From Clostridia bacterium (lineage in GTDB: Bacteria > Bacillota > Clostridia > Oscillospirales > CAG-272), in NCBI GenBank assembly GCA_017387685.1, contig JAFOEU010000030.1, positions 46,037-110,036 of the forward strand: a stretch of 64,000 nucleotides of DNA. The letters run 5' to 3'. A model generated the notes under the pieces. It worked only from the letters and a program-made list of their open reading frames with translations, ran no database searches and had not been told where the DNA came from. Positions 1 through 8,159 of this stretch are shown here, in pieces (position 1 is the stretch's first letter; every line of letters begins with the position of its first letter). Both the position numbers and the translations under genes were made by a program.

Positions 1-1483
1 TCTTCTTGCGTCCGTAGATAAATCCGACGATCTGTATCGAAATAAGCGGCATCATTGCAACGGTCGCGACGATACCGAAGGCATCGGTCAGAATATTTCC
101 GCCCGCCGCGGAGCATACACCGATCAAAAACTGCAGCATAAAGGTCGCCGTCATGGGTCCCGACGCAACTCCGCCTGAGTCGAATGCGATCGCGGTGTAA
201 ATATCGGGAACGAAAAACATCAAAATCAGCGCGATTGCGTATCCGGGGACTACAAACCACATGATCGAAATGCCCGTTATAACGCGGAGCATTGCGATTC
301 CCATCGCGATCGCTATTGCGATAGAAAGGCTGTACTTGATCGCCTTACCCGGAATCGCGCCCGAGGAAACGCTTTCAATCTGCTTCTGGAGGACGTAGAC
401 CGCGGGTTCTGCCGAAATAATGAACCAACCGAGGCACATCGCAAGCGGGATCAGCAGATACTTCGTCCAACCGTCATAGAGAGCCTTACCGAGCACCGCG
501 CCGAGCGAGGAAAATCCGACGTTTACACCCGTCAAAAAGAGGACGAGTCCGACGTATGTAAAGAGAATACCCCAACAGATCTTGAAGAAGGGGCGCGCCT
601 GCATCTTCAGCACGAAGAACTGAAAGATGAGGAATATCGCAACGACGGGCAGAAGCGCCATCGCGGTTTCAAGCAGATAATGCGGGATCGCCTCAATATA
701 AGCCATACCGATCTCGGTCGTGCTCGACCAATCGACGGTGGTAATGCTCGTCACGCCGTCGGCATTCGGGTAGAGGAAGCCGAGGATGAGGACGAAAAGG
801 ATCGGTCCGATCGAGCAAAGCGCGACAAGTCCGAAGCTATCCGAGCCCGCGTCGCGGTCAGAACGCATATTCGCAACACCGACGCCGAGAGCGAGAATGA
901 AGGGAACCGTCATCGGTCCCGTGGTAACTCCGCCCGCATCAAAGGCAATGCAGAGATAATTCGGATCGGCAAGTGCCGCGAGGACGAAAGTGAGAATATA
1001 AAATCCGAGAAGCAACCAACGGAGCTTGATTCCGAGGAAGATTCGGAGCATACAAATTGTAAGAAAGAATCCGACACCGATACCGACGGTGACGATCAGC
1101 ACCATATTGTCAATGTGGGGCACGGTCTGTGCAAGAACCTGAAGATCGGGCTCAGAAATAGTTACGGCAAGACCGAGGATAAAGCTGACGATGAGTATCA
1201 GCCAGAGCTTTTTGGATTTGGTCAGCGACGCGCCGATACGGTTACCGATAACGGTCATCGAGGTCTCCGCGCCCTGAGTGAAAAGTCCCATACCGACGAT
1301 GATCATCAGCGTTCCTATCAGAAACGCGACGAGGAGGCTCGGCTCGATTGGTGTCAAAAACAGGCACAAGAGCGCAACGATGATAACTATCGGCAACACC
1401 GAGATCGCCGATTCCTTGATCTTTTCGCCGAAAACTGCGAATTTGCTTTGCGGTTTTATCTTTCCGTCCTCCTTGTTGATAAT
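1..1483 (-). CDS. DUF1538 family membrane protein (C-terminus cut by window edge)
   Basis: The minus strand is open from about 1483 to the left edge and encodes a polytopic membrane protein of at least 490 residues. Two homologous halves each carry a Gly-rich signature: AFDAGGVTTGPMTVPF in the first and AFDSGGVASGPMTATF in the second. That two-copy pattern is typical of DUF1538 proteins, presumed transporters of unknown substrate. The start is odd. After the in-frame TAA at about 1501-1499 there is no ATG, GTG or TTG before the conserved hydrophobic segment. The best-placed candidate is an ATT at 1483-1481, 4-5 bases after AGGAAG; the first ordinary alternative is a GTG some 24 codons further in. 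The family call is confident; the start is not. A terminator at 1578-1604 separates it from the upstream MATE gene. Confidence 0.8.
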   Translation of the reverse strand, partial: MINKEDGKIKPQSKFAVFGEKIKESAISVLPIVIIVALLCLFLTPIEPSLLVAFLIGTLMIIVGMGLFTQGAETSMTVIGNRIGASLTKSKKLWLILIVSFILGLAVTISEPDLQVLAQTVPHIDNMVLIVTVGIGVGFFLTICMLRIFLGIKLRWLLLGFYILTFVLAALADPNYLCIAFDAGGVTTGPMTVPFILALGVGVANMRSDRDAGSDSFGLVALCSIGPILFVLILGFLYPNADGVTSITTVDWSSTTEIGMAYIEAIPHYLLETAMALLPVVAIFLIFQFFVLKMQARPFFKICWGILFTYVGLVLFLTGVNVGFSSLGAVLGKALYDGWTKYLLIPLAMCLGWFIISAEPAVYVLQKQIESVSSGAIPGKAIKYSLSIAIAIAMGIAMLRVITGISIMWFVVPGYAIALILMFFVPDIYTAIAFDSGGVASGPMTATFMLQFLIGVCSAAGGNILTDAFGIVATVAMMPLISIQIVGFIYGRKK

Positions 1484-1577
1484 TTTTCTTCCTATTAATT
1501 ATATCATAGATGCTCGGCGGTGTCAACCGCGAAGTTTGACGAAAGATTGACTTCGGGATAAATTTATTAATAATTTT

Positions 1578-1604
1578 AAAAGGAGCCGACAATCGGCTCC
1601 TTTT
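1578..1604 (-). terminator. Rho-independent terminator after the MATE gene
   Basis: A 12-bp perfect inverted repeat (1578-1589 with 1593-1604, 3-base loop) has A/T-rich flanks. On the minus strand the stem ends in a T-run, so it terminates the MATE transcript; the T-rich plus side could also work. Confidence 0.85.
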
Positions 1605-2957
1605 TCATATTTTTTTCATTGCCTTTTTGAACTGAATCGCAAAAAGGATGACGGTGAAGGTAACCGCGATGATATCCGCGATCGGCTCGGCGGTGTAAAC
1701 ACCGAGAGTCTTATCAGCCATAAACTGCGGCACGATATAGATCAGCGGCAGAAGGAGTACAAACTTTCGAACGACCGCAACCGTGACCGATGAAAGCGCC
1801 TTGCCGAGCGAAACGAAGGTCATCTGGCAAGCGATCTGCGCGCCGAAGATGATCAGTCCGCCAAAATAGATGCGAACGACACCCGCCGTGAAATCAATGA
1901 GCTCGGCGTCGGGCGTAAAGATCGAGGGGAAAAGGCGCGGGAAGATCATTATCAGGCTCCAAAGAGAGACCGAATAGATCAGGCAAGAAACAAGAAGCAG
2001 ACGGTAGGTCTTTTTGACACGGTCGGCATTCTTCGCTCCGTAATTGTAGCTGAGGATGGGCTGTGCGCCCTGCGCGATACCGTTCATCGGGAGCATCGCA
2101 AACTGCATCAGGCTCGAAAGTATGGTCATCGCGCCGACGGCGATATCGCCTCCGTATTCAAGCAGGGATGAATTGAAGCAGACCGAGATCACGCTTTCGC
2201 TCGCCTGCATCATAAAAGGTGCAAGTCCGAGCGCAAGGCAGGGGAATATGACCTTTCCCTCGAGCTTCATAGCGGAGAATTTCAAGCGAAGGAGTGCCTT
2301 TTTTGAGAAAAGGAAGAAGAGCACCCAAGCGGTTGAAAGCGACTGCGCTATTACGGTTGCAAGTGCGGCACCGCGGACTCCCATATTTAATCCGTAGATG
2401 AAAAGCGCATCAAGCACGATGTTAGATATCGCTCCAATGCCGACGGATATCATTGAGATCTTTGAGCATCCCTGAGCCGTCACGAATGCGTTCATTCCGA
2501 GCGTAAGCTGAACGAAAATCGTGCCGAGGGCGTAGATGCCCATATAATCGCATGCGTATTCGATCGTATTTTCACTCGCGCCGAAGGCAAGCAGCAGCGG
2601 GCGGTTGAATATAAGCAAAGCGGTGGTCAGTATCAACGAAACCAATAGCTGAAGCGAGAAGCAATTGCCGAGAATCTTCTCAGCCGAGTCCATCCTCCGC
2701 TCTCCCATCGCGATCGAAGCGCGCGGTGCGCCGCCCGATCCGACAAGCGAGGCTACTGCGGAAACGGTCATAATAATCGGCAGACAAACTCCGACACCCG
2801 TAAGCGCGAGGTCACCGACCCCGGGGATGTGACCTATGAAAATACGGTCCACGATATTATAAAGCATATTGATCAGCTGAGCCGCAACTGTCGGTACGGC
2901 AAGCTTAAAAAGCAGCCTTCCTATCGGTGCAGTGCCGAGAAATTCCTTGTTGTTCAT
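1605..2957 (-). CDS. MATE family efflux transporter
   Basis: A 450-residue membrane protein with the usual MATE length and about 12 predicted helices. The N-terminal segment LAVPTVAAQLINMLYNIVDR is the MATE/MepA-type signature, followed by the conserved IFIGH and, further in, GMNAFVTAQG. The family exports cationic drugs or metabolites by Na+ or H+ antiport across the cytoplasmic membrane; the substrate cannot be read from sequence. The gene has its own promoter (2988-3016) and terminator (1578-1604), so it is probably monocistronic. Nothing is truncated. It diverges from the tyrosine phosphatase gene at 3119, with both promoters in the 160-bp gap. Confidence 0.92.
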   Translation of the reverse strand: MNNKEFLGTAPIGRLLFKLAVPTVAAQLINMLYNIVDRIFIGHIPGVGDLALTGVGVCLPIIMTVSAVASLVGSGGAPRASIAMGERRMDSAEKILGNCFSLQLLVSLILTTALLIFNRPLLLAFGASENTIEYACDYMGIYALGTIFVQLTLGMNAFVTAQGCSKISMISVGIGAISNIVLDALFIYGLNMGVRGAALATVIAQSLSTAWVLFFLFSKKALLRLKFSAMKLEGKVIFPCLALGLAPFMMQASESVISVCFNSSLLEYGGDIAVGAMTILSSLMQFAMLPMNGIAQGAQPILSYNYGAKNADRVKKTYRLLLVSCLIYSVSLWSLIMIFPRLFPSIFTPDAELIDFTAGVVRIYFGGLIIFGAQIACQMTFVSLGKALSSVTVAVVRKFVLLLPLIYIVPQFMADKTLGVYTAEPIADIIAVTFTVILFAIQFKKAMKKI

Positions 2958-2987
2958 TAACCTTGACCTCGTAGTGTTATAAAAAGT

Positions 2988-3016
2988 ATTTTATCACAAT
3001 AAAAGAGCTTTGTCAA
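2988..3016 (-). promoter_or_regulatory. Sigma-A type promoter of the MATE gene
   Basis: Minus strand: TTGACA (3016-3011), 17-base spacer, TAAAAT (2993-2988), 31 bases before the start codon. Confidence 0.7.
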
Positions 3017-3057
3017 TATTATTCAACAATTGTTTAACTAAAAAACGAATAATCATA

Positions 3058-3086
3058 TAGACATCGGGGCATTTTTATGGTATAAT
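3058..3086 (+). promoter_or_regulatory. Sigma-A type promoter of the tyrosine phosphatase gene
   Basis: TAGACA (3058-3063), 17-base spacer, TATAAT (3081-3086) with an extended TGG just before the -10. Confidence 0.75.
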
Positions 3087-3118
3087 ATAAAGTACGAAAA
3101 TTTTCGAAGGAGGATGAA

Positions 3119-3889
3119 ATGGCAAGAAAAGTCAAGAATTTCCGAGATCTCGGCGGCATTCCCACGACGGACGGCAAGAGCGTTTGCTACGGCAAGCTTT
3201 ACCGAAGCGGACATCTCGGCAAGATCAAGCCCAAGGTGGCAGAAAAGCTTCGCGATAAAAAGGGACTTCGCACCGTCATCGACCTTCGCGCGCCCGCAGA
3301 GCTTTCGCACAAGCGCGATATCGTTCCCGAGGGCGTTGATTATCTCCACATTCCCCCGCTGACCGACGAACAAAATCCCGCAGTTACTCGCCATACCGGT
3401 CCTTCGATACTCAAAAAGATAATGAAGGTCGATGGCGGCGCGCGCACCTACCTCGCCGACACCTACCGCACAATGATCTCCTCCGAGTCCGCACTTGAGG
3501 CTCTTCGCGAGTTTTTCGACGTGCTCCTCGAGGACGACGGAGCGGTGCTCTGGCATTGCACTCAGGGCAAGGACCGCACGGGCGTTGCCGCGGCGGCGAT
3601 CCTGCTCGCGCTCGGCGTTGACCGCGACGAGATCATGCGCGATTATATGCGCACCAACCGCGCCTGCTTCTTTAAAAACTTCTGGATCTTCATCGGCGTG
3701 GTGCTCGTCACCTTCAGTGTCCGCAAGGCGCACAATCTTAATCTTCTCCTCTCCTCCCGCCGCTCATTCCTCGACGCGGCTTTCGACGAGATCGATCGCG
3801 TGTGGAACGGCACCGAAGGCTTTCTACACAACGCGCTCAAGCTTTCGGATGAGGATATCAGCGAGCTGAGGGAAATTTATCTTGTATAA
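3119..3889 (+). CDS. Tyrosine-protein phosphatase, PF13350-like
   Basis: A 256-residue cytoplasmic protein. It opens with NFRDLGG and has the P-loop HCTQGKDRTG around residue 142, where Cys is the nucleophile and Arg binds phosphate. This arrangement (FRDLGG, then LRAPAE, then HCxxGKDRTG) is that of the bacterial Tyr/Ser phosphatases in the PF13350 family, some of which also act on phosphoinositides. All catalytic residues are present. The ATG at 3119 follows GGAGG at a good distance. The gene has its own extended -10 promoter and shares a bidirectional terminator with the convergent gene at 3923. The physiological substrate is unknown. Confidence 0.9.
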   Translation: MARKVKNFRDLGGIPTTDGKSVCYGKLYRSGHLGKIKPKVAEKLRDKKGLRTVIDLRAPAELSHKRDIVPEGVDYLHIPPLTDEQNPAVTRHTGPSILKKIMKVDGGARTYLADTYRTMISSESALEALREFFDVLLEDDGAVLWHCTQGKDRTGVAAAAILLALGVDRDEIMRDYMRTNRACFFKNFWIFIGVVLVTFSVRKAHNLNLLLSSRRSFLDAAFDEIDRVWNGTEGFLHNALKLSDEDISELREIYLV

Positions 3890-3918
3890 AAAAGACTGCT
3901 TCTTTGAAGCAGTCTTTT
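3890..3918. terminator. Bidirectional terminator
   Basis: A 13-bp perfect stem (3890-3902 with 3906-3918) around TTT, with A-run and T-run on either side. It lies between convergent genes ending at 3889 and 3923. Confidence 0.85.
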
Positions 3919-3922
3919 CTTA

Positions 3923-4864
3923 TTATTCAAAAGCCTTAGCAAAGGGGATGATATCCGCTTCGCCGTATAGCTCTTCGTAATCTTCGCCGAGGAAGCAGGC
4001 GAAGGTTGAGGCGCGGGAAAATCCCATTTCGCGGTATTCGCGTACGTCGTCCACCATCGCATTTTCATTCAGAACAAAGCGTGCGGGCGGCTTTTTCCAG
4101 CGCGAATAGAGCGAATTATCGTACCAATATTCAAGCACCTTCGCATCCGCTCTGCCGAAATAATCAAGAAGCGGCGCGATCATTGCCTTTTCGCGCGCGA
4201 TGCGCTCCTCTCTGTCATCGCCCCGGGCGGTGTATTTTTCAAATGGTGCGTATTCGAGGAAAAGTCCGCTGTCGCTGTGGGAAACAGTCGGCGGCGCGAT
4301 CGTGTCGATATAGGCAAGATACGCCATCCGAGCATCGGGAATATGCCGTCTTATCTCGCAAAGTGCCGCGCGGAGGGCGATATACTGCTGATCCGACGGC
4401 GTAAGCGAGCGGCATTCAGGGCAATTGCAATGGATTCCGCGACCGTCGTCCATCCAGAAATAGAAATCCTTACCGCTGCCGTATAGTGCGAGAGCAAGCT
4501 CGGCGGCGCGTTTTGCGAAAAGGGATAGCGCATCGGGGTTCGAAACGCAGAAATTCCAATCGGGAGTGCGTTCTCCCTCCGAATTCATTCTGAAATATTC
4601 GGGGTGATCCGCGAAAAGAGACTTGTCCATAAGGTATCCCGCGGCATGGCATTCGTATTCGATTTTGAGTCCTCGGCTTTTGGCATAATCGATAAGCGCG
4701 CGATATTCGGGCGTTTTGAGTAGTTCAAGCAAACGCGCCAAAGTCTTCGGTGCACCCGCACCGCCCTCGGGATGGATGCCGAGTGTGTCTATCCCCGCAT
4801 CCGCAAGTCTGTCGATCCACTTTTTCGACAGCTCGCCGGGGTGTATTATCATTCCGTTTTTCAT
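3923..4864 (-). CDS. DUF4838-like, presumed glycoside-hydrolase-related protein
   Basis: A 313-residue protein without signal peptide. Segments IEYECHAAGYLM and FYFWMDDGRGIHCNCPECR, then LTPSDQQY, resemble the TIM-barrel part of DUF4838 proteins, which are distantly related to GH67 alpha-glucuronidases. The Cys pair in CNCPEC is typical of that group. Enzymatic activity is inferred from resemblance only, and the protein is shorter than multi-domain DUF4838 members. It starts 12 bases after the blaR1-like gene on the same strand, so it is probably co-transcribed with that pair, an unusual partner for a sensor-repressor module. A bidirectional terminator follows the stop. Confidence 0.6.
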   Translation of the reverse strand: MKNGMIIHPGELSKKWIDRLADAGIDTLGIHPEGGAGAPKTLARLLELLKTPEYRALIDYAKSRGLKIEYECHAAGYLMDKSLFADHPEYFRMNSEGERTPDWNFCVSNPDALSLFAKRAAELALALYGSGKDFYFWMDDGRGIHCNCPECRSLTPSDQQYIALRAALCEIRRHIPDARMAYLAYIDTIAPPTVSHSDSGLFLEYAPFEKYTARGDDREERIAREKAMIAPLLDYFGRADAKVLEYWYDNSLYSRWKKPPARFVLNENAMVDDVREYREMGFSRASTFACFLGEDYEELYGEADIIPFAKAFE

Positions 4865-4876
4865 ATTTTAACCCTT

Positions 4877-7651
4877 TTACTTAAAGCAATTCGCAAGCAC
4901 TGCGGCGAGGTGATCGTAGTCGGGGGCGGTCAGCTTATATCTTGCGGGATAATCGAAATTGCCGACGGTTTCGTAATATCCGCAGGTGATGCTCGCACCG
5001 TTCGCCTCGGGGCAGAGTGAGAAGGAATAGATCGGCTGATTGTCGTAATAAAGCTCAACGTGGTAGGTAAAACCGTAATATCCGCGGCTGCTGACGGGGG
5101 CGTTCGCCTCTATTTTCTTTACCGTATCAAGTATCGTTTGGAAAAGCACTTTATCCAACCACTTATTCAAATATGCCCGTTTTCCCGTCTGCCCGTTCGT
5201 GACAACGATGCGGTCAACGAGCGAGAGGTCTATCTCGGAAAGATCGAGCTTTTCTATCAGCTCACGGGATTTGGTATCCTCGATCCCGATCAGCTTGACG
5301 TGACCGTCCTCAAGCGCGATCGCGTAGGTATGTGCCGCACCATCCTCGGTCACACCGCGCAGGCGGAGGTTGCCTTCATCGGTGTAAAGCTTAACGCCCA
5401 TCGGGGTTATCTCGTAGGTATCGTCATAAGCCAAGGTCTTGCCATCCTCGCTGATCATATAGCGCAGAGTGAACTTATCGCCGTCAAGTCCGAGGGCAAC
5501 CTTATTTAGCTCCTGAACACCGTCGCCGTCGATATCAAAGTAGGTCGATTCATAGACCGAGGGATAATATATGCGCTCCGCCGCGCCGAAAAGCATATCG
5601 TGCACCATAGCAAGATAAAGATTTCGCTGCGGAGTACTGTCCTCCATTGCAATCCAATTCATCCCATAATCGCCTATATAGCTCGATAACGGATTCTGCC
5701 ATGGGACTATATTAACGTCATTCGGTCCGAGATTTTTATTAAGAAGAATTCGGCGCATATCAGTGGCATTGACTCCCTTAAGATCCCAAAGCTCATCGTC
5801 AAGCCAATCGCGCGGCTTGCTTTCAAGCAGACCAAACGAAAAGCTCCCCTTCCCCATCTGCCAGACGTAAACGTCGTATTTTCTTGAAGAATCGTAGGCG
5901 TAATAGGAAGGATCGAAAACGTAATAATTCGTGCCGTCATCCCCCTGCGTGAGGTCTTCTTGTATTTCCCTTACCACCTCGAAATCTATCCACGCGCCGT
6001 TGCACTCAAAGCGGTATTTGCCGGGGGCGGAGATGTCGTAGTGTTCGGTGATATTGTAGCTTCTGTAAGTCCTACTGAATGCATCCGCCGCAATTACGTT
6101 CATTTGCCAATAATGGATATGCTCAAGCGGCGCAAGTGATACGCCATCGTAACGGTAAACTTCAAAGGAAGGTCCGATCGATTGCGGCTTCAAGCCGCGA
6201 TTCTTCCATTCCAATACGAATACGATATCGTTCTCATCACGTTGCGCTTGAACAAAGTTTACGTCAACGGTGTTATAGAGGAACCCGCAATCGAGAATTT
6301 TAATGTAAAGCATATAATCGAGGTTCGACGGCGCGGGAATATAGACCTTGCCGTTTGAGCCGATCATATTCATATCGTAAACCTGCTTAAAGACGAGCTT
6401 TTTGTCGATCTGAAGACCAAGATTGTCCTCCGAGATCTCAAAGATCAGCTTATCTCCGCGCGCCCTCATTGAGCCGGAAAGGAGCAGAGCATTCTCCGTG
6501 ACCTCTGCATCTACAAGATCGCCTTTGAATATTTCGACCCAGAGTCGAGTGCCGCGTACGAGTCCCGCACTGCGCGTATGAACCGTTATATCGTACGACT
6601 TTTCGTTGTGATCCAAATATCCGCGTATTGCTCCGTCTTTTTCAACAGCAAAGTGTATGCTAACCTCACCGACGTATCCCCACTCGCTGCCGACGGTCAG
6701 TTTTTCCGAGGGTCTACCCTGCGGAACGGTCAAAAAGCAAACCGAAAGAATGAGGGTTACGGCAAGTGCGACGATTATCACCCAGAACGCGGGCTTTTTG
6801 TAGTTCAGAACGGACTTTATTCTCTGCTTCACTCCCACCTCGCCGAATGCGAGCGGACACGCCATTATGCGTTTGCGGTGCAAGCTGCAAGCGAGCAGCG
6901 CTTCGGAATATCCTTTTTTCGCCTCGGTGGGCATCGTCTTGATGACCTTTTCGTCGCAAGCCGCCTCGATATCGCGGCATAGGAGCGCGTAAGCTACCCA
7001 CAAAAGCGGATTGAACCAATAAAGTGCGAGAAGCGCGAATCCCACGGGCTTCCAGAGGTGATCGCCGCGGCGGAGGTGCGCTCTTTCGTGTGCGAGGACG
7101 TGTTCAAGTGCTTCGTCACGCATTCCCGACGGTACGTAGATTCGCGGTCTGATCACTCCGAGGATGAAGGGCGAATCGACTTCGTCGCAGAAATAAGCCT
7201 TATCCTCGCCCTTGACCGACACGCGTACCTTGACGCGGAGCGAAATATAGGAAACGATTCCGTAGCCGAGCATCAGCGCGATGCCGATCATCCACACCCA
7301 CGATGCTACCGCGATGACGATCTGCATCGGGTTGACGCTTGCGCCGACGGTGGGCACGAGAGAGGTGGAAATTATCGGATTTATCGCATCGTTGAGCACG
7401 CTGACACCGCTGTTGATAGCGGGGGTCTGCGTCATCATAATGTCCTCGGGCAGAGGCTCGGCGGACGGGATGAGGCTGAAGATGCTCTCGAGCGAGAACG
7501 GCAAGCAAAGGCGCAAGCCGACGATGCCCCAAAGCAGACAGTTGATCCACCTCGGCACCTTTTTCATCAGCGGGCGGCAGATGAGTATGGCAAGCACGAG
7601 CCAGCCCGCGGTAACGCCGAGGTTGAAAATTTTAATGAAAAGGTCGCTCAT
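4877..7651 (-). CDS. BlaR1/MecR1-like M56 metallopeptidase sensor with large C-terminal domain
   Basis: A 924-residue membrane protein. The first ~310 residues form the M56 module: TM helices near 5-25 and 35-60, a pair near 105-130, the zinc-protease motif HERAHLRRGD near residue 190, then FNPLLWVAYALLCRDIEAACD and a TM near 290-310. In this family the protease cleaves the partner BlaI-type repressor after an extracellular signal. The remaining ~600 residues are extracellular and do not show the SxxK penicillin-binding domain expected of a beta-lactam sensor, so the ligand is probably something else. The ATG is 2 bases after the repressor stop, and its ribosome binding site lies in the end of the repressor gene, indicating coupling. 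Confidence 0.88.
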   Translation of the reverse strand: MSDLFIKIFNLGVTAGWLVLAILICRPLMKKVPRWINCLLWGIVGLRLCLPFSLESIFSLIPSAEPLPEDIMMTQTPAINSGVSVLNDAINPIISTSLVPTVGASVNPMQIVIAVASWVWMIGIALMLGYGIVSYISLRVKVRVSVKGEDKAYFCDEVDSPFILGVIRPRIYVPSGMRDEALEHVLAHERAHLRRGDHLWKPVGFALLALYWFNPLLWVAYALLCRDIEAACDEKVIKTMPTEAKKGYSEALLACSLHRKRIMACPLAFGEVGVKQRIKSVLNYKKPAFWVIIVALAVTLILSVCFLTVPQGRPSEKLTVGSEWGYVGEVSIHFAVEKDGAIRGYLDHNEKSYDITVHTRSAGLVRGTRLWVEIFKGDLVDAEVTENALLLSGSMRARGDKLIFEISEDNLGLQIDKKLVFKQVYDMNMIGSNGKVYIPAPSNLDYMLYIKILDCGFLYNTVDVNFVQAQRDENDIVFVLEWKNRGLKPQSIGPSFEVYRYDGVSLAPLEHIHYWQMNVIAADAFSRTYRSYNITEHYDISAPGKYRFECNGAWIDFEVVREIQEDLTQGDDGTNYYVFDPSYYAYDSSRKYDVYVWQMGKGSFSFGLLESKPRDWLDDELWDLKGVNATDMRRILLNKNLGPNDVNIVPWQNPLSSYIGDYGMNWIAMEDSTPQRNLYLAMVHDMLFGAAERIYYPSVYESTYFDIDGDGVQELNKVALGLDGDKFTLRYMISEDGKTLAYDDTYEITPMGVKLYTDEGNLRLRGVTEDGAAHTYAIALEDGHVKLIGIEDTKSRELIEKLDLSEIDLSLVDRIVVTNGQTGKRAYLNKWLDKVLFQTILDTVKKIEANAPVSSRGYYGFTYHVELYYDNQPIYSFSLCPEANGASITCGYYETVGNFDYPARYKLTAPDYDHLAAVLANCFK

Positions 7652-7653
7652 AA

Positions 7654-8016
7654 TTACTCCTTTCCGAATTGCTCGATCATACGGCGTATCTCCTCGATCT
7701 CATCCTCGCTCGGCTTTTTGCGCGAGGCAAATGCCGCGATAAAGGCGGGGAGTGAGCCGCCAAAAGTGTCGTCAACGAACTTTTCGCTCTGCATCGCGTA
7801 AAATTCGTCGCGTGAGATCAGCACGCTGACCTCACTATTTTCCGTCACGAATATCCCGCGCTCGCAGAGCTTTTTGAGCACGGTGTAGGTCGTCGTGCGC
7901 TTCCAATTAAGCTCGCGCTCGCAGACAGCGACAAGCTCCTTCGTCGAAATCGGCGCGCTCGCCCAAACTATATCGGCGAACTTCGCCTCAACTATTCCAA
8001 GTCTTAATTCTTCCAT
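7654..8016 (-). CDS. BlaI/MecI/CopY family transcriptional repressor
   Basis: A 120-residue winged-helix protein of the usual family length. The N-terminal domain has the typical order LGIVEAKFADIVWASAPIS, then TTTYTVLKKLCERGI (recognition helix), then VTENSEVSVL for the wing. The C-terminal half carries the dimerisation helices with the PSEDEIEEIRRMIE segment. It presumably represses its own operon by binding the dyad over the -10 box at 8045-8064 and is inactivated by the M56 protease encoded downstream. The start has a good GGAG site 8 bases away. The first gene of the blaI-blaR1-DUF4838 operon. Confidence 0.93.
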   Translation of the reverse strand: MEELRLGIVEAKFADIVWASAPISTKELVAVCERELNWKRTTTYTVLKKLCERGIFVTENSEVSVLISRDEFYAMQSEKFVDDTFGGSLPAFIAAFASRKKPSEDEIEEIRRMIEQFGKE

Positions 8017-8044
8017 TTCTATCTCCTTTCTTGTCTATCGTCAG

Positions 8045-8087
8045 TAGACTGCATATATAGTCTATCACAAATAGACAGATTTGTCAA
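8045..8087 (-). promoter_or_regulatory. Promoter and dyad operator of the blaI-like operon
   Basis: Minus strand: TTGACA (8087-8082), 17-base spacer, TAGACT (8064-8059). The -10 box is one arm of a perfect dyad TAGACT-N8-AGTCTA (8045-8064). Further TAGAC half-sites lie at 8033-8038 (GTCTAT) and 8072-8076. Known BlaI operators use TACA/TGTA half-sites, so this would be a variant. Confidence 0.65.
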
Positions 8088-8110
8088 TAGGTTTTCAGAA
8101 AAAATCCCAA

Positions 8111-8139
8111 AAAAATTCGGGGCGCATTGCGCCCCGAAT
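8111..8139 (-). terminator. Terminator of the esterase lipoprotein operon
   Basis: GC-rich stem of 12 bp (8115-8126 with 8127-8138) followed on the minus strand by seven T's. It lies 20 bases after the stop at 8160. Confidence 0.85.
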
Positions 8140-8159
8140 GAGGAAAAACATATAAGCTA

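Noticed and set aside
680-1498. Plus-strand open frame of 272 residues
   Set aside because: Composition is highly charged and low-complexity; it is the antisense of the DUF1538 gene, whose two halves carry real family signatures.
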